Source: Neelides folsomi (Eukaryota; Arthropoda; Collembola; Neelipleona; Neelidae). From it: a stretch of DNA of 64,000 nt. The notes under the pieces are model-generated. The model searched no databases. It was not told the origin of the DNA and saw only the letters and a list, made by a program, of their open reading frames with translations. Below are positions 38,439 to 51,075 of the stretch, piece by piece. The stretch spans positions 62,001 to 126,000 of the forward strand of contig JAQGBZ010000020.1 in assembly GCA_034687125.1 (NCBI GenBank), read 5' to 3'. The translations under genes and the position numbers were made by a program. Within the stretch, counting starts at the first letter, position 1; the number at the start of each line of letters is the position of its first letter.

Positions 38439-38867
38439 AACAAGTGGATTGGAATTCACAGTGTTTTGTAGGGAAGGAAGCTTGTTGTATTTTCCCATGG
38501 TAGAATTTTCCTTTTGTGTGTAAATCTTCGTAAGTGCTGTGTGAAACTCAAGTTTTAACAAAACTTCAACTGTATTATATATTATACTTATACTTAAAAT
38601 TAAATAATTAAATTTAATTAAATATATTAAATTAAATAAAAGTAAGTTAAACCTACTATGATAATATTAAATATATAGTATATTGAATTTAAGAATATTA
38701 TGGATATTTACACAGGTACAATATTACAAGTGTATACAAGTGAAGTGATCAAGTCGCTTCGTAGGAATCTCTATTTAATTAGAAATTAATTAAATATTAA
38801 ATTAATAAACCAAGCTACACGTTTCGTGTCTTTTCATGTGTGCGGAGTTTGGAAATTTAGGAAGATT

Positions 38868-38875
38868 TGTAAATA
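38868..38875 (+). promoter_or_regulatory. Possible Pumilio-binding element
   Basis: TGTAAATA fits the Pumilio consensus UGUANAUA in the putative 3' UTR. The motif is AT-rich and expected by chance at this composition, so confidence is low. Confidence 0.25.
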
Positions 38876-39317
38876 GACTAATTAATGCGCCATTTTTAAA
38901 TATAAAACTATCGTTTGGAAAAAATTTTTAAATCTCAGTAATTAGAATTTTAATCAGTTTTTAAATGTTGTAGAGCTAAAACAAGCGTTGTGTGTTTTAA
39001 ATAAAAAAAGATACAACTGATAGACTTTTACAAGTAAAAACTCAATGGTTGATTATTTTCTATTTTTTAGTATTTATATGAAACATTTATAAGAAAAGAT
39101 TAACTAACTTTAATTATAATTGCTCTTTTAAGGAACGAACAAAAATAAAGTTGAATTTAATTTTAATCCCGTTGAATAATTTTTATTAAATCTTAGTTTA
39201 AATATTGCGATGATTTGAAATTTATTTAAAATAAACTGTAAAAGGAAGTTCTTTCAAAATACTAAAAATTCTTCACTGGTGGGAAATACGTCAAACGGGG
39301 AAGTGAGGCAACTTATT

Positions 39318-39362
39318 GTATACGAAGAAATAAATAATGAGATCTTTTCAACAGATATACGA
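39318..39362 (+). promoter_or_regulatory. miR-iab-4-5p seed-match pair 2
   Basis: GTATACGA at 39318-39325 (8-mer type) and TATACGA at 39356-39362 (7-mer-A1). Flanking bases differ from those of pairs 1 and 3, so the pairs are not simply tandem copies of one segment. Confidence 0.6.
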
Positions 39363-39780
39363 CTAATGTTATTAAAAAAGGAACGGTCATCAGAAACACA
39401 ATAGTATACTTAATAAATGGAATGTAAACAATAATTAAACAATAGTAATTAAGGATTTGTGTTCAAAAGTGAAAGTTTCATGTACAGAAAAATCCGGAAA
39501 TTTATTAAATTCAATTCAATTAGGATTCTTTTACAAGTAATTCTGTAATTGTCAAAATCCCAAAAGTGTTTTAAATTTAAATTAAGAAATTGAATTTAAA
39601 AATTTTAATGTAATTGATTTGGTGGGAATTTTGAATTTGTTTTAATCTAAAAAGTGAAATTTTGAATGTTAAAAGTGTAAAAAAAGTGTTTAATTGTTTT
39701 GTGTTAAGTCGAGTCATGCAGCAGACCGAATTCTAAAGGGGGCAATATATTTAATATTTTAATGATCTTTTTACTCCAAA

Positions 39781-39804
39781 TATACGAGACACCGAGTTAT
39801 ACGA
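39781..39804 (+). promoter_or_regulatory. miR-iab-4-5p seed-match pair 3
   Basis: TATACGA at 39781-39787 and again at 39798-39804, 17 bp apart, with unrelated flanks. A GTATACC at 39834-39840 would in addition match the miR-iab-4-3p seed (weak, single site). This pair is the last before the candidate polyadenylation signal. Confidence 0.6.
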
Positions 39805-39866
39805 GCAGACTTTTAATTTATATTCCACTACATGTATACCTTAATATATGATTGTAGTAGCTTGGA

Positions 39867-39872
39867 AATAAA
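39867..39872 (+). terminator. Ubx: Candidate distal polyadenylation signal of Ubx
   Basis: AATAAA followed 12 bases later by TGTGTGT (39884-39890), the arrangement of hexamer plus GT-rich downstream element. It falls just after the last iab-4 seed match. AATAAA occurs many times in this AT-rich region, so the choice rests on position and the GT tract. Confidence 0.35.
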
Positions 39873-42800
39873 TATACATTTACTGTGTGTAGTAATACAT
39901 TGTTTATCAGCAAACTCTTTTTATTAACCATTTTATTATTCACAATTTACAATTCATTTTATTATTAATTAATCACATTTTTCAATTCATTCAAAGTCAT
40001 TTATTATAATCATAAATACAGTATTAGCATTTATTTAATGTTAACTCTAATGTTAAAACTCTTGAGATTTTCTAAATAGGAAGAAAAATATTTGTCATAT
40101 TTTCTATTTGAGTTTTGTCCAAGTTGAAGGCGAAGGTTTTACTGGCAATAAAATCCCATTTACTGACTGAGTTGAGCGGGTCGTAAAAGGTCTCGTTAAA
40201 CTGGAGGGGTTTAACATTGAGAGAGTCAAAGTGGAGTTTAACGTGGAGTTTAACGGAGCGGTTGAGAAAATACATAATTATTTTTACGGCCGACCCGATG
40301 GGCTGATAATGTTCATATCAACAACAATCTCACTCTTTTTACGACTCGTCAAATTTCACAATAACAATAAATAAATTATCCACCAACAAAACATGAACAC
40401 AAATGTTTCAATTAACTTTACATTCATTACACACTTACACAATAATAACAATTCACGTCATTTATTACAACCCAGTTCTTTTACAACTCCCATTACAAAC
40501 CCAATACAAACCCATTACTAACTTTATTAACATAGGTCATGTTAAATACTTTCTTTTAACCATACATAAGTAAATACACAGTTAAGTTAAATTATATTTA
40601 ATATTAATTATATTGATGGCGAATTAATCATAATAAATAAATACAATCAATCAATTTTTCAATCAGAACTATCAATATATTTTAAATAGTATTATTTAAA
40701 TAATTAAATATTAAATTGAACGGAATATTTGTAAAAATTTTAGTATATTTAAACTTACATGTAATTAAAGATAGTTAAGTTAATTATGGTTGTAATTGTA
40801 GGTAGAAAATAAGAATTAAGATATTTATATAGGAATTGGAGGGATGTGTTTGAAAAAGCACGTAAAGTATAGGGATGGGGTTTGGGTGAGTTACGCAAGC
40901 GGAATGTCGGGTGTATTTGGATAGGCTGTTGAGAGCGGCAGAGTACATTTTGTTGATTGGGATGGAAGTGCTGCCGTGAGTTCTTTAGTGCTCAACTACT
41001 TCTCCGGATTTGTCCCGGGTGGATTCGGCAGGGGACGCCTACCATGGCCAGGGCCAACAGTCGGGGCTTGGAAGTTCGGGCTGAGTTGCCACACCGACAA
41101 CCAAACGACCCTTCCATTCAACTCCATTCAACTCTATGAACAAACCCACACTCCCCTCCTAAAACTCATTTCTTCTCCCTTCCTCTTCTCTTCCTCTCTT
41201 GTCCTCCTCTCTTTTACTCTCTCGAATTCTCCCAACCAAACTTATCCAAATTCATCCAAAATCTTTCCAATATCCAAAGACCCTGAAAGTCTAAATTAAC
41301 TAAAAATCCAAACACTAAATTCATTTCAAGCTGAAAGCAATTTGTAATTAAATGTTAATTTTTATTGAATTCATACAATGACTAAAACGTTAAAATTCTC
41401 TAATTTGAGCTTTAAATTGAGAAAATTAAAAATTTAGAGAAATTAAGTTTAGGAAAAATTAAGATTGATAGAATTGAATTAAAGAGATTGAATAGAAGGA
41501 AACAGAATTTGAATGAGGGAAGTCAAGAGAGAGAATTTGAGCTAGAGAAGATTTTTGTATAAAAAAGAGTGTTGTTGGATTTTGGCCGGTGAGTTGGTCT
41601 TCGTTGGCATTGGATGATGAATGGATTTGAAAATTGGAATGTTCCCAAGCTTGAGCTCAGTGACACTGGGAGAGGCATTTGACAAATGTGGTTGATCTCC
41701 ATCTCTATCCAACTACCCAAATGTCCGAACCTCCTCCTTCAAACACAAACTCCTTCACAATTCTCTCCTTCTTGATAAAACAAAATCCTCTATCAAACTA
41801 AACATTTCTAACCTAACTATACACTATCCTATCCTATCCTACAGTTCTTCTATCCGAAGTCTCCTATGTATTTACATAAGAGAAAAAAGTCCTTTCCAAT
41901 TACAACCTTCTTCAGTTCTCTTCCCATAATTTATTCCCGTCCTCCTCCAACTCACATGAGAAGTTGAGGAAGAAAAACAACAAAAGTTCATTCAAAAAAT
42001 CCAAATCCACATAAATGTAAAACTACATGAAGACAAAACGAATTGTTCATTTTATAAAAACATTTGATAAATTAAATAAATACAACATTTTCATTACACA
42101 TTTGGTCTTATATGGGAAAACCCTTCAGCTCAACAAATGTTACTTTTAATTCATTCAACAGCTTTTCTCATTTAGATTTACTGGCTTTGATATTTCTCCA
42201 CTTTTAAAAATACAAATATATTACATTGCATTTATTTACACATTGCATATAAAATTTACATATATAAATTATGTTATTTATGTATTTATTTATCATGTAG
42301 ATTTATGCATTTTACAGTTTTATGCAGTTTTATAATGTTTTATATAAAAACATTATAAATTTGATATCTAATCTTTTAACAAGAATGAACAGAGATTGAG
42401 ATAATAAACTTTGAATAGAAAAGGTGTTAAATAAATTTTTGTGCTAATTTGTAAATTTGTAATTTGATTTTGTGCATTATAAGTGCAGAAGATTAAAAGT
42501 TTGGAATGTGAATTAAAACATGGGCCCAATTTCACTTATCTTTCTCCAATCAAAAAATGTTAGCATGTGTTTCATTTCCTCTTCCACTACACACGGAACT
42601 TTTATATAACATTCAACTATAGCTTTATATGAGTCAACTATGAAATCAATATAACAAGAATATAAAACTTGTATCAAATATAGCATTTATACAGTACTAC
42701 GTATGGGTATATAATCAGTACATATATAATCTGTATTTAGACTATGTTATATACAGATATTATTATAGCGTTTTGAATAGTGTGTTTGTAATGGAGAGTT

Positions 42801-43254
42801 TATATAATTTGAATCGTGCATTCTGTTTGGTTTGGTTGCACATGGCCGTTAATTGTATTCTCTGTTCATTTAGATGGAAGATTGAGTCTTTGCTCATTTG
42901 CATATCAAATATAGCAGCAAGATGAATTTGGTGCGACCATTGTGAGAGCGGAGATAAAAAACAAAGGGAATATCTCCAGAGTCATTAAGAACCCACTTGA
43001 GGCAAAATGTCTAATCGGATTCTAGGGAATTAAAGGATGAGATACAAAAGACAATAAATAAGTCCCCCATATATAAAACATATCCATAAAATATATCCAT
43101 ATTTGCCATATACTATGTATTACGTATATCTTATATCCTCCCTAGATTGTCTCCATATTGGTTCTATATCAAATAATAATAAAAATAATGATGGAATTGA
43201 GGGTCATAAAATTGCAGAAAAATCACCTATGACAATTAAATTAAGATTACTTTT

Positions 43255-43660
43255 GCAATTTTGAATTATTCGGAAAAGGGGGAGATTTGGATATTTGAAA
43301 AAACCGGGGAGATTTAAATTATTTGAAAGATTTTATTTATTCTAAAAAAGGAAATTTTGAATTGTAATTTTGTAATTTTTGTCAACTGGACGGAAATTTT
43401 GAATTATATGACAGATTTTAGAATTAGCGAATTTTTGAATTATTTGACAAGCGGTGGGAGTTTTGAAATATGCGAGGAATGGAGGGAAATTGGAATTAGT
43501 CAATTTATGAATTATTTGACAAACGGAGGGAAATTTGAATTATGTCCCTAACGCAGTTGAATTATATGAGAAATAAGGGGGGAATTTTGAAATGACAAAT
43601 GGGGTAGAATTTTGTAGGGAGGGCGGAGGGGATTTGAAATGAGAAATGTGGGGGGAAATA
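43255..43660 (+). repeat. Degenerate array, unit GGAAATTTTGAATTATTTGACA
   Basis: Eight to ten degenerate copies of G-rich GGGAAATTTTGAATTATTTGAC-like units, making a 400-bp, strongly G-skewed left half of an island. Confidence 0.75.
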
Positions 43661-45231
43661 AGTAATCGGATTCATTGTGAAAGTCTGGAGGGTTTGAGTC
43701 TTGTAGTTTTGATATTGGACTGGGCCTTGGAGACTTTTGAGCACTTTTGGATTCCTCCTCCATCTCTTTCCATTACTTTCCCATTCCCACTTTTTTACTC
43801 AGGCTGTTGCTATTGTGGGAAGGAATGGAGACGATAAGAAAAGAAGAAGAAGCTCCCACAAACAAAATCCAATTCCTCCATAAATTACAAACTCGTTCGG
43901 ACCCAATCTCACTCAAATGTCAATGCAAACCTACTGACTTTTAAAACGACTCTTAAACAAACAAAACAAAACGGACAAAACCGACTTAAAAAATATAAAA
44001 AATCTTATAATCAACCAGTCAACCATCTAACTATTTACTGCCTTTATAGCATCAAATAGTCTCCTTAGCAACTACAATTACAATTATTATTATAATAACT
44101 AAACAAATTGTCATAGGAAGAATTTTTAATACTTTTATTACCATAGGATCAATTTCTAATACTTTTTATATTCTGGTTGCCATAGGAACAATTTTTAATA
44201 CTTTTTTATATTTTGGTTGCCATACGAACAATTTTTAATATATTTTTTAAACATTTTGGCTGCCATTTTGTTTTAATGGCAGTATTTAGTTTATGAACCA
44301 TAACTCTTTTAAGGATAAGATTAATGTTTGACTGTTTTAGTTTATGGGTTGAATTTTGGGCCTGAATTTTGTTCAGGTTTTTGTTTGATTGAGTGACTTT
44401 TGTCTTGGGCTGTATGATGAATGTAAAGAATGGGATTAGCGCATTGGATTTGTCTTTGTGTTCCACAAGTGTGAGGAACCAGCGAGGTCTTCATTTTCTT
44501 TATTTGACCCGCGAGTGCCGTAAAGGCATTAGTCCGTGACCAAGAAAACGTGTTCTTCCCCCTTCGCCCATTCCGGTCCTCCAAGTGGGGCGAAAGTGGA
44601 GTAAAACAATGGCCCTTCTTTCTCCTACTTCACTTCTACTTTACTATTTACTCTAAGTGCTGAGGGAGAAAAAAGAGAGCCCTTTTAATTGATATGCCAT
44701 TCAGACGGATTTCATTGCTTTCGTTCTCCTTCGCTTCACTCCCTCATTTATTCCCCATTCCCCACACGGACACTTCATGGAACAAATTCGTTATAAAACA
44801 GATTCTAAAATTCTACACATTTAAACTAAAAAAGAAAAGAGTGGATCTAATACTCGGGAAAAGAATATATCTAATAGCGGGAAAATAAATGGGAGAAGGA
44901 GGGAAATATAAATAGGTCAATTTAAAACGGATTTGAATTCCATCATCCAAACTCCTCGTGGATTGAGAAATTGTATGGAGAAATTGAAGGGAAAAATGCC
45001 CGGGATTTTTTCTCAACTTTTCCCCGGATATCTTTTTTCCTTATCAGGGCGCCCAGCCGTGCGATACGCGACTAATGTCGACTTCCATCTCCCTAATGCA
45101 AAATCCACCTAATGTGATCCAGAAGAGTGATGTAATGTACTACCCATTATATTAGACTAAATCCTGATATGGATATAAGATCAGCCATTTTTTATACAAA
45201 ATCTCCATATATAAGTATTTTGTATATGGAG

Positions 45232-45236
<5 letters not shown>

Positions 45237-45263
<27 letters not shown>
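45237..45263. repeat. (TA)n microsatellite
   Basis: Thirteen uninterrupted TA units. Confidence 0.97.
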
Positions 45264-45264
<1 letters not shown>

Positions 45265-48200
45265 GAATATGTGTTTAGAACAAAAAGGGTTTTTCATATT
45301 GGTTGATATGAAGTTTGATAATAATGTGTGGGAAGTGAAAAAAATTAGGATTCAAAGTCACGTCCAATTCTCATCCTCCGGGCGACTTCGAAATTTCGTA
45401 TTCTTGAGGGAGATGAGATGTGAAATTCCCCTTATTTTATATATCAACGTAATGAGGAGATTAAGGAAGTTTGAAAAACGGAACCTCCAGCCTTCTTTTA
45501 TCAACCGACGCCATTTACATACAAAATTCACAACCCGCCCTTGCAAACTCCATTTAAACCCCTTTAACAATTCATTTTTAATGAGCTTTAAATCCACTGA
45601 CAAAATTATACTTTTTTTCACTTCTGGATAAATAGTGCGAAATGATTAATTTCTACTTAACAACTACCATATTATCTTTTAACTAAAAATTGTGAATTTA
45701 AATGTAATTGAGATTGTTAATGCATTGATTTAAATGTATTGATTTTAATGAATAGATTTAAGTGGTTTGATTTAATGAATTGACCACTTTGGTAAATGGA
45801 AGGAATAAATGTTTTGTTGTGATTAGAAATGGGAGTGAAATTAACTTACCGAATTACAAGATCCATTCAATCCAATTACAATTCCCCTCCATTCCAAAAT
45901 CACACCACCGACGATTAAACTCACCGCTGTGAATTTAATTCTCTTATTTTCACACCTACTCAAACACAATTAAATTATATAAACACTTGTTAAACACACT
46001 TTTACTTCAACACTCAATTACTCACAAAACTCAATCATTTTAATTTTTATTAACCAAACAATGAAAATAAACCAAATGTACAAAATAGCTTGAATATGAT
46101 TCGATTTTTAAATACAATTTTAATTTTAAAATTGACTAAAATTTTGTTGTGTTGACGTTGACGTCCCAAGCGTTGGCGTTCAACTGAAGAATTGAAGATC
46201 TAAAAAACTCTTGTTCCTAAAAATGACATTTGATGTTAAAAAGAGTGCCATAAAATGTAATAAAAGCAACCTCCGTCCCTTCGCCTTCTGTGCGGTGGAA
46301 GAAGAAGAAGGAAGTAAAATTAGTTCACTTTTACAACGACTCTTCTGTTCATGTTAAAAAACCAAGGAGCCTTAAAATACAAACTTACCTTCACCAAGAC
46401 ACAAAAAGATACACAAAAAGATCTTTTACGGCCTTGTTGAGAAAACTCCCTTTTTATTCCTTTTTATGGGACCTCCCTTTATTTCCTCGACCTTCTTGAC
46501 CTCCGTTTAAAAAATACATACAAAATATACAAAATACATATAATGTACAGAATATATACAATATACAAAATATATGAATTTACTTAAATATAGTATGGAT
46601 ATGCTTATTTGGATAGTGTTATGTTATGTATCAGTTTAAGTGTAAAGAGCATAATATAAAATTATGGACTAAGGGTCTTAAGGGCTTTTTATAAGGGCTA
46701 TATGTTTTGAAGTAGTAAAAAGGCGAGTGAGGTGAGGAATGAGGAAGAATAAAAAAAGGTTCTTTTTATGACCCTCAAAGTCTCATTCAAACAACACGAA
46801 ATGAAATGTGAATATTTCAACTTTATGACTTTATTGTCCTTTTACTTTCAATTTCAGTTCAACAGAAGGTAAATGGCAAATGCCGTGTTGGATCTCACTT
46901 TATAAACACGTTTTAAGATGTGTTAGGAATATTAACAGCCAATTGATCCTTTTCTTTACATAATTGGATTCTTACATAATTGGAGATTAATTACATAAAT
47001 AGGATGTACTTAAATAGTGTATTTATTAATTAGTTAATTAAAGCTAAATTAAATACATTTCGGAAATTATCGTTTTAATCAAGGAGTCAAATATATTTCA
47101 ATTTTTCGATAATATTTATTCTATTATGATAAATAAATTGAAACAATTTTAATAATAATATTTATAAATATTTTTGAACGATTTAAAAAGGGAAAATAAT
47201 TAAATTATTAATTTGTGTTGAAAATTTAATAGATTATTGAAGTTTGGGAAAGGTTTATTTTGTGAGAATTGATTTTTATATTTTGGCGGGTGTTCTGTCT
47301 GGCTTCGTATTTACTTCCTCTCCCGCCATAAATCTTGGTTCTTGGGAGTTTTTGAAGTTTTTGAAATTGGTTGGAAGTTTGTGTGGATGATTTCTGAGGC
47401 CCCGAACTCATCCGCGAGTGCAATTGAGAGAAGTTCCATCGGAGAATAAATTTTGATTTATCGCCACTTTTATTTCTTTGGTCCATCCGGAGGTGGGAAA
47501 AAGACACCTGGAAAAGTCCCCATCACTCACACGCTTTCTCCTCCTGGAAAGTTACAATAAATATTTTTTTTATTTTCCCCCTTCCTATAAATCTAATATT
47601 AATTATCATTTTAATCCTTCATTCCGAAAACCCAATTACAAACATTGATTCATCGCTACAAAATAAATCACCTTAAATATAAAATCTTTAATTCCATGAA
47701 ACTCATTTTTCAATTTTCTACACAGCAAATAGCTTTATTGATTTTTACTCAATTTGATCATTTCTTAAAGCTGTTATTATGGATTTTAAAAAAACGGTGA
47801 TTATGAATTTAGAAAAGCGGCTATTAAGAATTTTGAAAAATCCCGAATTTTGAAAAATCCTAGATTTCATGGTAAAAACGGTTTTATAGAAATTTTTAAG
47901 TTAAACCCGGGTTTTTTGGGTGAAGTGAATGTGTGTGAATAAGTGATGATATTTTTTGTAAAAGTCATGTGGATTATGGTGGTTGAATTTTGTGTGGGTT
48001 GATCCGATATGTAAATTTTGTTCCAGAGCTTTGAGGGCAGCTTAAGGGTCCGGGTGGAGCGGGGAGTGTCAGAGGAGTAAAGAGGATTTAAAGTTTGAGG
48101 AATGTGGCGGAGGAGGATTTGGCCCGGCAATTCATTCCCGCTCTGCCCTGCCCAGGTCTCCCGAATACTCAATGAGCTCACACTCAACCGGAATGATAAA

Positions 48201-49021
48201 TGAGATTAAAATCCAGGGAGAAATATTCCCCCAACTTCTAAAACCGACCCCCACAATTTCCCAGGAACTCAAAATGAGCAAACACCTTTGGGACATTTAG
48301 AAATTCAAACATCTTAATTTAAATCTCTTTCTATTTATTCAATTATTAAAATCATTTACTTTTAAATAATAATTAAAAACTAAAACTAAATTTCAACTAA
48401 ATATAAATATTTAAATACTTCAACTTTTATATTTAATGATTTTAAAATAATGACCTTAATATTTATATTTAATTATTTTAAACTGTTTTTGTAAATTGTA
48501 TGGGCTGAGGATGAATTGATCAATTTGATGTTTAGTGTAGGTTAATTGTAAATAGTGTGTTGAGATAAAAGGGCAAGGTGTTGCTTCGAATGGGCCATTA
48601 TGGCGTAAGTGAGATCCATCTTCTATCTAACTACAAGTTAATCTCATCACTTCCCTCACATTCATAACTTGGAATTTGCGATTGTCCTTTGAGTCCAAGG
48701 GAAAGATCTGAAAGATAATAAAAATGGCATATGATGAGACGGCAAGGGCCATTAAAGGAACATTAAAAGACACGCGGTTTTAAAAACACACTTTTCTCTT
48801 TCACGCCATCAAAATGACAACCGTAAAAACCCAAACCCAATCGGAATTCAAAATTCCTCATTATTTTTTCAAATTTTTTTACTTATTTAACATTATAACC
48901 ATATAGCTGTTATTATCGTCATAGTAACATAATTATCACCATAGTAACATTATTATCGTCATAGTAATCGAATGCATGCATCGAATTTGAAACATGTGGT
49001 TTGTCATTTGGATGTCTCTAT

Positions 49022-49075
49022 GGGTTTTTAGTTTTTGGATTTTAGTTTTTTGGATTTTAGTTTTTTGGATTTCGG
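49022..49075 (+). repeat. Tandem array, unit GTTTTTTGGATTTTA
   Basis: Three near-perfect copies of a 15-16 bp unit, ending in GGATTTCGGACG. Confidence 0.92.
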
Positions 49076-49521
49076 ACGTCGTAAATTCATTGTTGAGAGG
49101 TAAATGATGAAAAAGGGAAATATTTCATTATTTGGGATCGTTGAGGAATAAAAAAGGGAAATGCGAAAAAGAGGACAAAGGGACTCTGCGCACGTAGGCG
49201 TCTCCTCCATGTTTCTTCAGGTTCCTGACTTGGGTAGATTTATTGCCCTCGCTGCACCAAAACTTTGAATCTCCTCAACAACGCACTTCCAACACCACCG
49301 TCGTCCTCGTCGTCCAAAACCTAATGGAACCATCGAGAAATCCAGAGATGAGCACGGAGAATACATAAATAACACACGAACCCTTTTTATACAAAACATA
49401 TCAGCTCTAATACCATACACTTCCCTATATTTATACTATATGTATTTTTATACCAATTTAACACTACACTTATAACTACACTAGTATATAACTATTATAT
49501 AACTACAGGATAAAACTACAC

Positions 49522-49540
49522 TATATATATATATATATAT
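49522..49540. repeat. (TA)n microsatellite
   Basis: Nine uninterrupted TA units. Confidence 0.95.
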
Positions 49541-49949
49541 GACTATAGAATAGTGAAGACATAGATCACCATAGCTATAACATTTTCTCAACATGAAGAT
49601 GAATTGGTTGTCAAGGTGCTGTGCTTTTAGTTCGGGACTTCTGCCCGGACCCAACCCACATTTAATACAAAACACAAAGATTTATTGCATCTGCAAATAC
49701 ACTCAAAAATCTCACAAAATATTTGCACCTACAAACATCTTCTAAAATACATTCAAAACTATTTCTGGCTTATAGGTAAGTTTTTAAAATTAACTAAATT
49801 CATTTAATTTTACTTATTTTATGTAAATAACTAAAACTAACTACAATAACTTGTATGTTTGTAATTTCAGTAAAAAATGTTTCCAAGCTTTTGGTTAAAT
49901 CAATTTAATTGCTATAGTAACACTATGAAGATTATTTATTACAAAGCTT

Positions 49950-49962
49950 GTTGCATAGCAAC
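49950..49962. promoter_or_regulatory. X-box-like perfect dyad
   Basis: GTTGCATAGCAAC is an inverted repeat of GTTGC/GCAAC around ATA, resembling the RFX X-box half-sites. Confidence 0.4.
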
Positions 49963-50972
49963 GAAATATCTTTTGACCTTAGCAACTCAACTAATTTTAA
50001 ATAGTATAAAAATTAAAGTTAAATAAAGGTAATAAAAAATGTTTCAGTTGGCGCGTGAGTGTGTGAGTGGGGAGGTGCCAAAGGAAGGAAAGTAATGGCG
50101 GTGGCACAATGATGAATGCCCCGCTCTGTTCTCACTCCATGAACAGATATACCAAAGATATACTAAAAACATATATACCATACATATACATTGCATCTTC
50201 ACATCTTCCCTACATTGTTACGGGAGAGTCATGGCTGTTATAGAGATGGAAAAAGGACCCTACTGCACCGCCTAAATTTAAAAATAAAAATTCCAATGCT
50301 TTTTCACTCAACACAAAAGAGGAGTCAAAATAAAACTTTTGATGGAAAACCTTTTCTAACAATTTATTTACATTCAAATCCTTTTAAAATCAAGCTTTTA
50401 TTTAATAAAAAAACTAATATGAATCTTATTGTTATTTTCAATTGTATGATACTTATTTTGTATTCTGTATTACCATTTATGTAATTGTAATGTATTTGTA
50501 TTCTGTATATAAGTGTATGGTATATTGTATTCTATAGAACGGTTTTTATATGAATGTTTTGATATTGTATTATCTATATAAATGGTTTAAGGATGAGAAT
50601 AAATCCTGTAAGATTTTTTAAGGTTTATTGAATAAAGCGCTTTCTTTGTAATTTATCGGCTTAGGAAAGCAGAATATGAAAAATGAGCAGAGCTTCCGAT
50701 TTGTATGCTTTTCCCTTTTCAACGGCCTTCTTAAAAAGGAGAAAAATAAACTTTTGCTTTCTACGTAAAACCTCCGTCGATTGACAGACAGTAAAAAAAG
50801 GTGAGTGAAGCCAGCAGGTAAAAAACCTTTTTTATTAACCTCATTTTCTATACAAACTTTGACCTAAATTCCTTTTTTCACTTTACCTTGAACAATTCAC
50901 AGAATTTCTTTCAATTCACAATTTAACATGTTTTCCCATTTACGTCTTTTTAGTTCTTTTTTAAAATTCTGT

Positions 50973-51075
50973 CTAAATACTGATACATATTATATAAAAC
51001 TAAATACTGATACATATCATATAGAACTAAATACTGATACATATTAAATAGGACAAATAATGTATCAGTATTTAG
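50973..51075 (+). repeat. 27-bp direct triplicate with an inverted fourth copy
   Basis: CTAAATACTGATACATA is perfectly repeated at 50973, 51000 and 51027, exactly 27 bp apart. ATGTATCAGTATTTAG at 51060-51075 is its perfect 16-bp reverse complement, so any direct copy can pair with it in a hairpin. Confidence 0.95.

Larger units (their letters stand above)
35530..39890 (+). other. Ubx: Putative long Ubx 3' UTR (about 4.3 kb)
   Basis: This is AT-rich, non-coding sequence directly downstream of the Ubx stop codon with no long open frame. The main argument for a UTR of this length is the cluster of miR-iab-4-type seed matches between 38129 and 39804. Such sites are known targets in the Drosophila Ubx 3' UTR and only make sense in mRNA. 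Candidate AATAAA hexamers are frequent because of AT content; the one at 39867 is the first with a GT-rich tract behind it after the last seed match. Shorter isoforms ending before 38 kb are possible, as Drosophila Ubx uses alternative polyadenylation. The skew islands seen elsewhere continue to about 37.8 kb and fade in 37.9-40.1 kb. The end position is inferred. Confidence 0.5.
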
